Notes under the pieces: model-generated
What the model was told of the DNA's origin: nothing
Database searches by the model: none
What the model saw: the letters and a program-made list of their open reading frames with translations, nothing else
Shown: one piece after another, positions 46,077 to 55,205 of the stretch
Numbering within the stretch: position 1 is the first letter of the stretch
Layout of the letters: each line of letters opens with the position of its first letter
Assembly: GCF_004684055.1 (NCBI RefSeq)
Contig: NZ_SRIB01000004.1
Span: 92,928-156,927, forward strand
From: Soehngenia longivitae
GTDB lineage: Bacteria > Bacillota > Clostridia > Tissierellales > Tissierellaceae
Direction of reading: 5' to 3'
Length of the DNA: 64,000 nt
Position numbers and translations under genes: made by a program

Positions 46077-46489
46077 CAATTTCACCTCCACACTTAACCC
46101 ATTAACAAAATATTCCGATAATTATACCCAAAAACAAAACAGCCACAGCTTAATTACCAACTCACCTATGCCCGTCTCTATCGTCTACTTTCGTTTACAA
46201 CAAGCCACTTATCTATCTGCATTTACTTCCCTCTCAACTACTTTTACTAAATATTATAAGAATTAAAATCTCAAGTCAATTCTTCTAAGAAAGGTCTATA
46301 CAGTAGTTTCAAGGAATCTTTGTTTGTTTCCAATGTTGTATCTTTTGCTGATTAATTCTTAGCACACAAATCTATTTGTGTAAATTAATCGTTAAAAACA
46401 ATTAAAAAAATTTACTAATTTATTTTTCTGAATAAAATTGTAATAATAACTCGCTAACCATATAATGTTAATGTAATAATCTATTCTTT

Positions 46490-46645
46490 CTAGTATAGTT
46501 TAGCTCCAATATCATTAACCATTTTTCTTACTGAATCTACGATATTATCAAAGTTTAACTCACCTTCAGCTTTAAGAACTTTAATTACACTTTCTTCTAT
46601 TTTCCTCTCAACTTTTTCAGCTATTAACTGTATAATATTATCTAT
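46490..46645 (-). pseudogene. Fragment resembling the start of an ISLre2/UPF0236 transposase
   Basis: A 51-codon frame reads IDNIIQLIAEKVERKIEES, continues as a charged helix and ends ...GAKLY at a stop. AAAGGAG lies just upstream, but the expected ATG is ATA. The helical beginning resembles that of ISLre2-type transposases. The rest of the gene is missing. Confidence 0.4.
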
Positions 46646-46803
46646 AGAGATTTTCTCCTTTCTTTATTATGGTTTTTAAAATTACATTATATATAAAGGT
46701 GAATTGTTCTCTGTATTTTTTTGTTCTTTGTTCAACAATTATTTTACACTAAGATCTATGCTCTATTTAAAAAATTGAATAATTCTTAAATTCTGTACGT
46801 CTA

Positions 46804-46914
46804 TTATTTATCTGTCCAAAATCCATATGTAAAAATATTCTTTATATATTCAGCTCTATTATCTATAGCTACCAAATCTACCAATACTCGCTTTATAAAA
46901 AAAGATGAATACAT
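46804..46914 (-). pseudogene. 36-codon coding remnant after pseI
   Basis: From an ATG at 46914 the frame reads MYSSFFIKRVLVDLVAIDN and ends GFWTDK. Its composition is protein-like, but there is no good ribosome site and a stop precedes it, so it is probably the tail of a lost gene downstream of pseI. Its first codons double as the hairpin at 46903-46921. Confidence 0.35.
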
Positions 46915-46921
46915 ATCATCT
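46897..46921 (-). terminator. Probable terminator of the pseudaminic operon
   Basis: On the minus strand AGATGA and TCATCT flank a seven-base loop and T7 follows, about 100 bases after the pseI stop codon. Confidence 0.6.
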
Positions 46922-47019
46922 GCTTTTTATAACACATAACTATAGGCTACTTATGTAGCCCATATCTTATGGCTGTTTGAATTGAAATTGAGTTGATCAG
47001 CCTTTAAACTTATATTTGT

Positions 47020-48066
47020 TCATTTAACTTTGTCCCAGCTCAATGGTGTTCCGCGTGCTATATCAGTCGCAGCTTTTCTATTAATTATTTCATTAAAGTA
47101 CTTAGGTGCAAGCCCATAACTAGGTCTTATAGATCTAACATTTTCTTCAGTAAATGTCTCACCTGCTTTAATATCTTTTACAACAAATAGGGATCTCCCA
47201 AATATTCGACTATTTTTTTTCTTTTCGTTCATACTATAATCAACTTTACCTAAAGCCTTTTCAGCATCTCTTACTGCTTCCACCATTTGCTTGAATTCAT
47301 TAGGCTCTAAAGAAAAACTTGCGTCTGGGCCACCTATTGATTTATCCAAAATAAAATGTTTTTCAATAACACGTGCACCCAATGCTATTGATACAATTGG
47401 TACAGTTATGCCTAAAGTATGGTCAGATAGACCTACTTCAACACCAAATGTTTCCTTCATATTTGGTATTGTATTTAGATTTGCATCTTCAATCTTTGCT
47501 GGATACGATGATGTGCATTTAAGTAAAATAATTTGATCATTTCCCATACGTTTACAAGCATTCACTGCTTCTTCAATATCACTTAAAGTAGCAACTCCAG
47601 TAGAAATAATCACAGGCTTACCTTTTGATGCAATGTACTCAATTAATGGAATATCCATGATTTCAAATGAAGCAACTTTATATAGAGGTACGTTTAATTC
47701 TTCAAGAAAGTCAACTGCAGTTTTGTCGAATGGTGTAGAGAAGAAAATGAGATCCAAACTATTGGCATACTCCATAAGTTCTCTTTGCCATTCCCATGGA
47801 GTGTAAGCTTCACTATATAAATCGTATAATGTTCTTCCGTCCCAAATGGTACCACTATCTAATTTAAAATATTCATTGTCACAATCAATTGTAAGCGTAT
47901 CTGCTGTGTATGTTTGTATCTTAATAGCATCAGCCCCTGATTCTTTAGCTGCTTTTATGGTTTTTTTAGCGATATTGATATCATGTCCATGATTGGCAGA
48001 AAGTTCTGCTATGACGAAAGTTTTTTCGGTATTAACTATAGTATGTGTATCTATCTTAATCTTCAT
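47020..48066 (-). CDS. pseI: Pseudaminic acid synthase (NeuB family)
   Basis: This enzyme condenses a 2,4-diamido-hexose with phosphoenolpyruvate to the nine-carbon sugar acid. The protein of about 348 residues has the NeuB barrel (FVIAELSANHGHD, DAIKIQTYTADT, IEKHFILDKSIGGPDASFS) and a C-terminal SAF/antifreeze-like domain (RSLFVVKDIKAGETFTEEN). The segment GTIWDGRTLYDLYSEAYTPW is typical of PseI rather than sialic or legionaminic synthases. The ATG at 48066 lies behind GGAGG and overlaps the ATP-grasp gene by 11 bases. It is the last gene of the operon. Confidence 0.9.
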   Translation of the reverse strand: MKIKIDTHTIVNTEKTFVIAELSANHGHDINIAKKTIKAAKESGADAIKIQTYTADTLTIDCDNEYFKLDSGTIWDGRTLYDLYSEAYTPWEWQRELMEYANSLDLIFFSTPFDKTAVDFLEELNVPLYKVASFEIMDIPLIEYIASKGKPVIISTGVATLSDIEEAVNACKRMGNDQIILLKCTSSYPAKIEDANLNTIPNMKETFGVEVGLSDHTLGITVPIVSIALGARVIEKHFILDKSIGGPDASFSLEPNEFKQMVEAVRDAEKALGKVDYSMNEKKKNSRIFGRSLFVVKDIKAGETFTEENVRSIRPSYGLAPKYFNEIINRKAATDIARGTPLSWDKVK

Positions 48067-49036
48067 CAATTGGTTCCTCCATATCAAAATAAACTTCGCT
48101 AACAGTTTTTACTCCAATACCATTGAAATATTTTGGTGTGATTTCTAAACATGAGCCATAACAGATGAGGTCTACCCACCACTTTAGGTCCTTAAACCCA
48201 AAATAGTGACGGAATGCCAGAGTACTAGATAGCCTTGGATTTATCTCAAATGGCAAGTATTCACCATCAGCATTCTTTCTAACTTGTACATTAATTGAAC
48301 CTTTCAGGTTAATTAAATTTGCGATCCTTATAGCTAAGTCATCAATTTTAGGATCCGACACCCTTCTAACAAATTTACTTAAACTTCCATAACCAAGTAT
48401 TCTTTGAAATGCAATATTATAAATATTTTGACCATCCGAAAAAATGGTTATTGTATATTCATGCTCATTGTCTCCAACTATTTCTTGTATAATACTGTTA
48501 GGAAACTTCTTTTTGTAGTAAATAAAATCATCATTATCTTCTATTCTCACTACTCCTTTACTGCCCCGAGAAAATCTTTCTTTCAATAAAAAAGGATAGT
48601 TTAATTGATTGGAAAATTCTTTTATATCATATGTTTTTGGATGATTAATTCCATTTTTTTTTAAGAAATCAATAGTTTGAAGCTTATCCATGAATGTATT
48701 TATAATTTTATTATGATTTATTAAAACTTTTACTTTATCACCAAAATATAATTTGTTTTCGTTCAGCACTTTAATTTCAATTTCAGAGCTTGGAATAATT
48801 AGAGAAATGTCATGATTAATGCATATCAGTTTTATAAAGCTTAAGTATTGATCTCTATTATCTGCTCTAGGAGAAACATAGAATAAATCTACATCTAATT
48901 TGTTAGCAGGATACTCATTTATATCACACCCCACAAGTGTCTTGTGATACTTCAACTCATTTAAAATTTTTACAATTCCAATACCAATGTCTCCACCTAT
49001 TCCAGTAACTAAAATATTTATATTTTTATTTTTCAT
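48056..49036 (-). CDS. ATP-grasp ligase in the pseudaminic operon
   Basis: This 326-residue protein is similar in layout to carbamoyl-phosphate-synthase-like ATP-grasp enzymes. It has an N-terminal pre-ATP-grasp region beginning ILVTGIGGDIGIGIVKIL, the ATP lysine region FLLKERFSRGSKGVV, and the metal site LPFEINPRLSST. Such ligases join a carboxylate to an amine or thiol through an acyl phosphate. No substrate can be read. In an operon without pseH it might acylate the 4-amino sugar or the finished nonulosonic acid (inference). AAGGAG gives the start; it overlaps both neighbours by 11 bases. Confidence 0.8.
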   Translation of the reverse strand: MKNKNINILVTGIGGDIGIGIVKILNELKYHKTLVGCDINEYPANKLDVDLFYVSPRADNRDQYLSFIKLICINHDISLIIPSSEIEIKVLNENKLYFGDKVKVLINHNKIINTFMDKLQTIDFLKKNGINHPKTYDIKEFSNQLNYPFLLKERFSRGSKGVVRIEDNDDFIYYKKKFPNSIIQEIVGDNEHEYTITIFSDGQNIYNIAFQRILGYGSLSKFVRRVSDPKIDDLAIRIANLINLKGSINVQVRKNADGEYLPFEINPRLSSTLAFRHYFGFKDLKWWVDLICYGSCLEITPKYFNGIGVKTVSEVYFDMEEPIDED

Positions 49037-49730
49037 TTAAAGGTCTCCTTAGTACATTAGAAAGATAGATTGGTTCTCCACCAACACGTTGTATATCTTC
49101 TAATAATTGATCAATATTATACTCGAAACTTACAAACTCAAACAACTTTTTACTCGTATCAAATACTACAAAGGATGGAAAACCGCCATCTCTAGGCTGT
49201 CCAATTGATCCAGGATTAATTATTTCACAATTTCCTTGCTTTACTATCATAGGATAATGAGTATGACCTTGGAAAACATAATCAAAGTCAACATGAGAAT
49301 ATCTGCTAAAATCTGAATTCGGGTAAACATATTCATCTATTGGTTTCCAAGGGCTGCCATGTATGATTTTTATTTTCAAATCATCAATTAAAATATTCCT
49401 TTCCACCGGTAAACTTCGTAAAAAATATATGTTTTCTTCCGTTATTGAATTTAAAAATTTATATATAGAACTACCATATTTTTCAAAATATGATTTAGCA
49501 TCTCTCTTCTTATCAATTATATCAATAAACATTTTATCATGATTCCCCAAGACACAAATAATGTCTTTCATATTTCGAAGGATGTTAATGACTTCATTGT
49601 GATAATAATAATAACCAATAGCATCGCCACAAAATATATTAACATCTATCCTTTTTTCATCCATTTTGATTAAAGCTTCTTCTAATGCATATTTATTACC
49701 ATGTATATCTGAAAATATACCTACTCTCAT
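49026..49730 (-). CDS. Calcineurin-like metallophosphoesterase
   Basis: This 234-residue phosphatase/phosphodiesterase carries all family motifs: FSDIHGN, FCGDAIGYYYY, LGNHDKMF, IIHGSPW, GHTHYP and NPGSIGQPRDG. It resembles the YfcE/MJ0936-like small phosphoesterases. The start at 49730 begins at the first conserved strand (MRVGIFSDIHG); the ribosome site is weak, so coupling to the SDR gene four bases upstream is likely. Its place inside the pse operon is unusual and implies removal of a phosphate from a sugar intermediate or a nucleotide by-product. Confidence 0.85.
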   Translation of the reverse strand: MRVGIFSDIHGNKYALEEALIKMDEKRIDVNIFCGDAIGYYYYHNEVINILRNMKDIICVLGNHDKMFIDIIDKKRDAKSYFEKYGSSIYKFLNSITEENIYFLRSLPVERNILIDDLKIKIIHGSPWKPIDEYVYPNSDFSRYSHVDFDYVFQGHTHYPMIVKQGNCEIINPGSIGQPRDGGFPSFVVFDTSKKLFEFVSFEYNIDQLLEDIQRVGGEPIYLSNVLRRPLNEK

Positions 49731-49734
49731 ATAA

Positions 49735-50505
49735 TCACTTACTTTCAAAAAAATTATCAAGTTTCATAAAGTTACCATTAACATTCCAATCATCAATGAA
49801 ATTTTCTTTTATAACTTTAGAAACTGAATCTACGTTTCGTAATTTATTTTCTCTGTATAGGTCTATAAAATCATTTTTTTTACTAAATCCTGTTGACTCT
49901 GAATTTCTTATTGATTCTTGCATTTCTGTATCCATAACCCCTGGATCAATTGATAGAATTTTTAAGTTTGAGTTGCTATTATTCTCTAATAATGTAACTT
50001 CAAGGTACATTTGAATTGCTGCTTTAGACGTACAGTATAAAGACCAACTACCAATCGGTTGTTTATATGCTCCTGAAGAAATGTTAATTATTTTCAATTG
50101 TCTACTGTTTAGATTTGCAAACTTAATCAGCTTGCTAATAATAAGAGCTGGTGACAAAATATTAATTGTCAAATTGCTTCTAATATCTTTTTCTTCTAAC
50201 AAATCAACCGTTGTAATTGGATGAATAGTACTAGCATTATTAATCAGAGTAATTTTAAAATCATCTTTATGATTGAATTGTAGGATTATATTATTCATTA
50301 AATCATCTACATTTTCAAAGTTACTTAAGTCAAATGGATATGCCAATATCTTTTGATTACGTTCTTTATTTAATTCGGATTTCAATTTATTTAATTTAAA
50401 TTGATTTCTAGCTATTAATATTAACACTTTATCTTCATCATTAATTGTTCTTGCTAAAGATCTACCTAATCCATTACTTGCTCCTGTAATTAATACATAC
50501 TCCAT
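49735..50505 (-). CDS. SDR oxidoreductase in the pseudaminic operon
   Basis: This 256-residue classical short-chain dehydrogenase has TGASNGLG (cofactor), NNAST, and YCTSK with a serine (ISSGA) 13 residues before it, followed by DPGVMDT. It is related to sepiapterin-reductase-like and SpsX-like enzymes. The substrate is unknown; in context it may alter the sugar or the acyl donor. GGGGTGAG sits at the end of pseG, four bases upstream. It is not a known step of the standard pseudaminic pathway. Confidence 0.8.
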   Translation of the reverse strand: MEYVLITGASNGLGRSLARTINDEDKVLILIARNQFKLNKLKSELNKERNQKILAYPFDLSNFENVDDLMNNIILQFNHKDDFKITLINNASTIHPITTVDLLEEKDIRSNLTINILSPALIISKLIKFANLNSRQLKIINISSGAYKQPIGSWSLYCTSKAAIQMYLEVTLLENNSNSNLKILSIDPGVMDTEMQESIRNSESTGFSKKNDFIDLYRENKLRNVDSVSKVIKENFIDDWNVNGNFMKLDNFFESK

Positions 50506-50509
50506 ATAC

Positions 50510-51490
50510 TCACCCCATTAATTCATCCATTATCCTTTGTACACCTTTCCCATCTATTAAATTCGAATACTTATTACTAAGAGATATTCTGTATTCTTCT
50601 TCCTTTAGAAATTCAATTTCTTCTATTATTTGTTCAAATAAGTTATCCGATTCCCAATTTAATACTTTATGAACAATATTATTATTTAATAATGCTGACA
50701 CTGTGAACTTTTGATTGTCAATAACTTGAATAGGAATAAATGGTGTGCAGGTAGCTATAAGTTCATATATAGTTTGTCCTGCTGCAGTTATAGCAAAATC
50801 TGTTCCTAACATTATTTGCTTAACTTCGTCACCAGTTAAATTGTTGTAAATTTTTACATTATTAACATCATTGTCAAAAATTCCTTTTACATCATTTGAT
50901 GTGGCCCCAACAATTAGTTTGAAATTTATATCAGGATACTTTGGGCAAATTTCGGTAGTTATACTAGACAACAAATTTCTAGTATCTGTACCACCCATTA
51001 CGATTAAAGCATTCCTTATGTTTTTTTCTATATAATCTCTTTTGACCCCCTTAAATGGCTGCCTTAAAATAACATATTCTGGACCAGATAATAAAATACT
51101 ATTTTGAGATTGAGAATAGTCTATATGACTCGCATCTAAAGATGGATTTACAATAATCCCTTCAGGATAGTTTAACCTTCCAAAGTCATCTATGTACAAA
51201 GCTCTTTTGGAAATTTGAGATATGGTCTCGTATACTTCCAAATCAGCTTTATAAGAATCTACAATTACATAATCACTTTTAGATATGGATTTGTATAGAA
51301 TATTCTTATCGAACCAATTTACATATGTAACGTTTTTATTATTTAATAAACTAATATTCTTTTTTTCTCCGTAGATAACAAATTCGACGTTTAACCCTCT
51401 ACTTTCCGCCTCATCGTATAATGAAGTACATCTTGAAATATGACCCAAGCCTATATCTTTTCCGCATTCAGTAAAAATTTTGACTTTCAT
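50510..51490 (-). CDS. pseG: UDP-2,4-diacetamido-2,4,6-trideoxy-beta-L-altropyranose hydrolase
   Basis: This enzyme removes UDP from the diamido sugar before condensation. The 326-residue GT-B-like protein begins MKVKIFTECGKDIGLGHISR, the nucleotide-sugar hydrolase signature, with VIVDSY, LYIDDFG and IVNPSLDA as in PseG, and MGGTD in the second half. The ATG at 51490 follows GTAGGA by nine bases; a TTG three codons upstream overlaps that site. The presence of a PseG means that an N4-acylated sugar must form even though PseH is absent here. Confidence 0.9.
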   Translation of the reverse strand: MKVKIFTECGKDIGLGHISRCTSLYDEAESRGLNVEFVIYGEKKNISLLNNKNVTYVNWFDKNILYKSISKSDYVIVDSYKADLEVYETISQISKRALYIDDFGRLNYPEGIIVNPSLDASHIDYSQSQNSILLSGPEYVILRQPFKGVKRDYIEKNIRNALIVMGGTDTRNLLSSITTEICPKYPDINFKLIVGATSNDVKGIFDNDVNNVKIYNNLTGDEVKQIMLGTDFAITAAGQTIYELIATCTPFIPIQVIDNQKFTVSALLNNNIVHKVLNWESDNLFEQIIEEIEFLKEEEYRISLSNKYSNLIDGKGVQRIMDELMG

Positions 51491-51505
51491 CACTATCAAT
51501 CCTAC

Positions 51506-52240
51506 CTACTTAATTTTTTTCTGCTCAATGTGAGCATTTATTTCATAAAGTTCTGGCATTTTTTCTAATAATTTAACAATATCTCTTAAATAAAAATCAT
51601 GGGAACCGTGATATAAATTGTTGTATATCTCTTTGATTAATTCAAAGTCTTCATCAGTATCAAGAGTCCATCTATACTTAGAATAATCAGTTTGATTTTT
51701 GTAATAATAGATATTATTTGATGTTTCATAAATATATGGTGTAACATGCTCCCTCTGGTATTTTTCAGTAGCATTATTATGCGCCTTTTCTAAAAAATTA
51801 AATGAGAACACTTCGGCATCTAGTCCTCTTGGAAATGTACGATTTGCTAAATCATTACCAGCATTAGTAACAATATCAAAATTATTCTCTTTGTAAATTT
51901 CTATAATTTCATCTACTATCTTTGGATCTATCAAAGGACAATCTGAAGTGATACGAACTATAACATCAAGATCATATTCTTTCGCAGCATAGTAGTATCT
52001 TGATAAAACATCTTCTTCACTTCCTCTAAAAACTTTCACACCACATCTTAAAGCTTCATCTTCTATAACTGTGTCTCTTTCATTAGTTGTTGTTGCAATT
52101 ATTATTTCACCTATTAATTTTGACTGTTTCACTCGCTCAATCACATGTTCTAATACAGTTTTTCCTTGAAGATTTTTCATAACCTTTCCTTGTAGTCTGG
52201 TTGAGCCCATTCTTGCTTGGATAATTGCACCTATTTTCAT
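51506..52240 (-). CDS. pseF: Pseudaminic acid cytidylyltransferase (SpsF type)
   Basis: This enzyme activates the sugar acid with CTP. The 244-residue protein begins MKIGAIIQARMGSTRLQGKV, the nucleotidyltransferase loop of the SpsF/PseF type, with IATTTNERD and RITSDCPLIDP for nucleotide and metal binding. The start is eight bases after pseC. Assignment to pseudaminate rather than another nonulosonate rests on PseB, PseC, PseG and PseI in the same operon. Confidence 0.85.
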   Translation of the reverse strand: MKIGAIIQARMGSTRLQGKVMKNLQGKTVLEHVIERVKQSKLIGEIIIATTTNERDTVIEDEALRCGVKVFRGSEEDVLSRYYYAAKEYDLDVIVRITSDCPLIDPKIVDEIIEIYKENNFDIVTNAGNDLANRTFPRGLDAEVFSFNFLEKAHNNATEKYQREHVTPYIYETSNNIYYYKNQTDYSKYRWTLDTDEDFELIKEIYNNLYHGSHDFYLRDIVKLLEKMPELYEINAHIEQKKIK

Positions 52241-52248
52241 ATTCTTCC

Positions 52249-53439
52249 CTACTTTCGATAATAGTCAATTACTTTTTTCACTGCTGTCACTACATCATTC
52301 ACATCTTTATCAGACATGCTAGGAAATAGAGGTAAGGTTATCATATTTTTATACAATTCTTCTGCATTAGGGCATAAACCTTTTTCATAGCCTAAATTTC
52401 TGTAATAAGGATGAAGATATACTGGGAGATAATGAACATTCACCCCAATATTTTCAGCCTGCAGCGCTTCAAATATCTCTTTCCGAGTTACAGTTAATAA
52501 CTCAGGTTTAATTTTGATTACATAGATATGCCAGCCCGAATTTGAGTACTCAGCCTCAAATGGAGTCACAATTTCTTTTAGATCCTTAAATGAATCATTA
52601 TATAGTTTGACAATTTCTCTTCTTCGACTTATAAAATCTTCAATTTTATTCATTTGACTTGTTCCAAGAGCACTTTGAAAATCAGTCAATCGATAATTGT
52701 ATCCAAGATATTGTTGCTCATAGTACCAAGGACCATGATTTTCATTTAAAATCTCCTTCTCTCTTGTAATACCATGGCTTCTAAAAATCATCATCTTTTT
52801 GTACAGTTTTTCACTATTAGTTGTAACGATCCCACCTTCACCAGTAGTTATAAGTTTTACTGGGTGAAAGCTGAATTCAACCATGTCTGCCTTACTTCCA
52901 ACTTTTGTCCCTTTATATTCACTTCCTAATGCATGCGCAGCATCTTCTATAATTATTAAATTGTATTTATCAGCAATTTCTTTAATTCTGTCCATGTCAA
53001 CAGATTGGCCTGAAAAATCTACTGGAATAATTGCTTTTGTCTTATTCGTAATTTTCGCTTCAATTCCATCTGGATCTATATTATATGTCATTGGATCAAT
53101 ATCTGCAAAAACAGGAGTTCCGCCACAGTAAAGTACAGCATTTGACGAAGCTGCAAATGTCATAGGACTAACTATAACTTCGTCACCATCTTTTATTCCT
53201 GCTGCAAAGCATGCCATATGTAAAGCAGCAGTACCATTTGAAACAGCAACAGCATATTTAGCTCCTACATAGCTAGCTACTTTATTTTCAAATTCTTTTA
53301 CAAAAGGACCAGTGGTTAGATAATCTCCTTTTAATACATCAACAACGGCTTGAATATCTGATTCATCTACAGTTTGTTTACCATATGACAAATAGGTATC
53401 TCTTATTGGTTTCCCACCAAATATAGCAAGTTTATCCAC
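52249..53439 (-). CDS. pseC: UDP-4-amino-4,6-dideoxy-N-acetyl-beta-L-altrosamine transaminase
   Basis: This PLP sugar aminotransferase of the DegT/DnrJ family adds the 4-amino group. It has 396 residues, beginning with GGKPIRDTYLSYGKQ; SNGTAALHMA binds the cofactor phosphate, EDAAHALGSEYKG follows, and the PLP lysine is Lys195 in FHPVKLITTGEGG. The start lies 15 bases after pseB. Strongly typical of PseC. Confidence 0.93.
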   Translation of the reverse strand: MDKLAIFGGKPIRDTYLSYGKQTVDESDIQAVVDVLKGDYLTTGPFVKEFENKVASYVGAKYAVAVSNGTAALHMACFAAGIKDGDEVIVSPMTFAASSNAVLYCGGTPVFADIDPMTYNIDPDGIEAKITNKTKAIIPVDFSGQSVDMDRIKEIADKYNLIIIEDAAHALGSEYKGTKVGSKADMVEFSFHPVKLITTGEGGIVTTNSEKLYKKMMIFRSHGITREKEILNENHGPWYYEQQYLGYNYRLTDFQSALGTSQMNKIEDFISRRREIVKLYNDSFKDLKEIVTPFEAEYSNSGWHIYVIKIKPELLTVTRKEIFEALQAENIGVNVHYLPVYLHPYYRNLGYEKGLCPNAEELYKNMITLPLFPSMSDKDVNDVVTAVKKVIDYYRK

Positions 53440-53454
53440 AATAATTCCTCCAAT

Positions 53455-54459
53455 TTATAGACCTAACATTTCTATCTTTTTTCTTAAACTTTCTACATCT
53501 AACCACTCAGAATTTGTTCCTGAATTATACTCCCAACCTTCTTTAATCAAAGTTCCTCCATCTTTAAAGTAATCATCCTTAGACCACCATATATAGTTAG
53601 GATAAATAATATAGTAGTTTCCATAATCATACGTGTTTCTAGAATCATCACTAGTTATCATAACCTCATGAAGTTTTTCACCTTCTCTTATACCGACAAT
53701 ATTTATCTTTCCTCCTGGGTTCATAGCAGAAGCAACATCTATAATTTTATAAGAAGGATTTTTAAACACATACGTTTCTCCTCCCTTTGATTCTTCTAAA
53801 GCTTTTATAACTAAATCAGCTGCATCATCAAGAGTCATCCAGAATCTTGTCATTCTCGGATCTGTAATTGGTAATTCTTTCACTCCATTATTAAGTAACT
53901 CTCTGAAGAAAGGAATTACAGATCCCCTACTTCCAGACACGTTACCATACCTGACAATCGAAAACACTGTACCTTCGTCCCCACGATAAGAGTTGGCTGA
54001 AATAAATAACTTATCTGAAACAAGCTTTGTACCACCATAAAGATTGATCGGATTAACAGCTTTATCTGTAGAAAGTGCTATAACTTTTTTAACACCACAA
54101 TCTAAAGCTGCATCCACAATATTTTGAGCACCATGAATATTTGTTTTTATAGCTTCAAATGGATTGTATTCACATGCTGGAACCTGTTTCATTGCAGCGG
54201 CATGAATGACATAGTCTACACCATTAAATGCGCGATACAATCTTTCTTTATCTCGAACATCTCCAATAAAAAATCTTAATTTTGAAATTTTATCTGGAAA
54301 CTTTTGTGCAAGATCTTTTCTCATTACATCCTGTTTAAATTCATCCCTTGAATAAACGATAATTTTTTTTGGGTTATAACTTTTCAAGAGAATTTCAATA
54401 AAATTCTTCCCGAATGAACCGGTTCCACCTGTGATTAAAATTGATTTGTTGTCAAGCAT
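53455..54459 (-). CDS. pseB: UDP-N-acetylglucosamine 4,6-dehydratase (inverting)
   Basis: This is the first enzyme of the pathway, converting UDP-GlcNAc to the 4-keto-6-deoxy L-arabino sugar. The 334-residue extended SDR has GGTGSFGKNF for NADP, AAMKQVPACEYNPFE, catalytic LYGGTKLVSDK, and the FlaA1-like length and motifs. AAGGAG precedes the ATG. It is the first gene of the eight-gene operon pseB-pseC-pseF-pseG-SDR-phosphoesterase-ATP-grasp-pseI. No clear promoter was found in the long gap upstream. Confidence 0.94.
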   Translation of the reverse strand: MLDNKSILITGGTGSFGKNFIEILLKSYNPKKIIVYSRDEFKQDVMRKDLAQKFPDKISKLRFFIGDVRDKERLYRAFNGVDYVIHAAAMKQVPACEYNPFEAIKTNIHGAQNIVDAALDCGVKKVIALSTDKAVNPINLYGGTKLVSDKLFISANSYRGDEGTVFSIVRYGNVSGSRGSVIPFFRELLNNGVKELPITDPRMTRFWMTLDDAADLVIKALEESKGGETYVFKNPSYKIIDVASAMNPGGKINIVGIREGEKLHEVMITSDDSRNTYDYGNYYIIYPNYIWWSKDDYFKDGGTLIKEGWEYNSGTNSEWLDVESLRKKIEMLGL

Positions 54460-55201
54460 ATTATTTCTCCTTTTTTGTAATTGAAAGTTTAGTTTTTATT
54501 AACATAGTATTTTTTTATATGATGAAATTTATACAATTGTACTTAATCTTTGGAATATTAACTTACAATCTATAATATGTAATACATTAGTCTTTGCTAC
54601 GCATCTATTCTTTTTTATAAATACTGTATTTTTTTGGTAACGAGTAAATTTGTAATATGAGTTATAAAAACTTAAAACACAATTTGATTAGATTTCTTTA
54701 GCTTAAAAAAATGTTTTTAAAACTACTTTCATATATATATTTTCGGTTTCTTCTTTAAAAAATTAAAGATTGTCATTAAATTTTTCATATATCTCAAAAA
54801 CATCTCTGTGTATTTTAATATATGAAAATGACTCCTATTAAGTCCTGCTCTCTTCCATTTAAAAAGAGTAGACATAGTGGAGTCTAACTTGATTGCTATT
54901 TTTAGAAATGAGTTAGTGAGATTCCTTTAATCCAAAAGATTTTACAATGGATCTTATATCTATATACTTTCCATTTATCGAGCTCATAATAACCTTTCTA
55001 ATGGGTTATAATCTAATTATATTATAGGCTCCGTTGCTATATTAATCAACATATTTGACTGGTTATGATTATAAATATTTTTTCTAATAATATCTCTTTT
55101 GTTTTTTAGTTTTGCGGATTAAATGGTGTTGTATTAGACGCTGATTTCATAGCAATATTCGTAATCCCACTAAAATAAAGTGATACTCTTAAACCTATAC
55201 T
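54460..55201. other. 742-base gap upstream of pseB
   Basis: Very AT-rich, with no intact gene. It holds a toxin-gene remnant next to the antitoxin (55170-55205) and a 24-codon frame at 54913-54987 on the minus strand (MSSINGKYIDIRSIVKSFG..., AAAGG upstream) that looks like the start of a lost gene. The promoter of the pse operon should be here but is not obvious. Confidence 0.5.
54913..54987 (-). pseudogene. 24-codon frame, probable gene-start remnant
   Basis: An ATG six bases after AAAGG begins MSSINGKYIDIRSIVKSFG and ends five codons later at TAA. It is protein-like in composition, with no recognised family. Confidence 0.25.
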
Positions 55202-55205
55202 TCAT
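55170..55205 (-). pseudogene. Truncated RelE-type toxin start
   Basis: The ATG overlaps the antitoxin stop codon (ATGA), as in relBE operons, and reads MKYRFKSITLF before TAG. Further sense codons follow but no toxin motif. It is probably the stump of the lost toxin. Confidence 0.4.

Larger units (their letters stand above)
46077..47019. other. 943-base gap holding gene and IS fossils
   Basis: AT-rich, with no intact gene. It contains an IS transposase N-terminal fragment at 46490-46645, a 36-codon coding remnant at 46804-46914, a terminator-like hairpin at 46897-46921 and a small hairpin (GGCTAC-TTAT-GTAGCC) at 46945-46960. The part from 46077 to 46480 shows nothing recognisable. Confidence 0.6.

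Noticed and set aside
45973..46266. Plus-strand frame of 97 codons near the nuclease start
   Set aside because: It overlaps the nuclease gene antisense, has no ribosome site and no recognisable sequence.
47020..48066. Sialic or legionaminic acid synthase
   Set aside because: The companion PseB, PseC and PseG and the segment GTIWDGRTLYDLYSEAYTPW point to the pseudaminic type.
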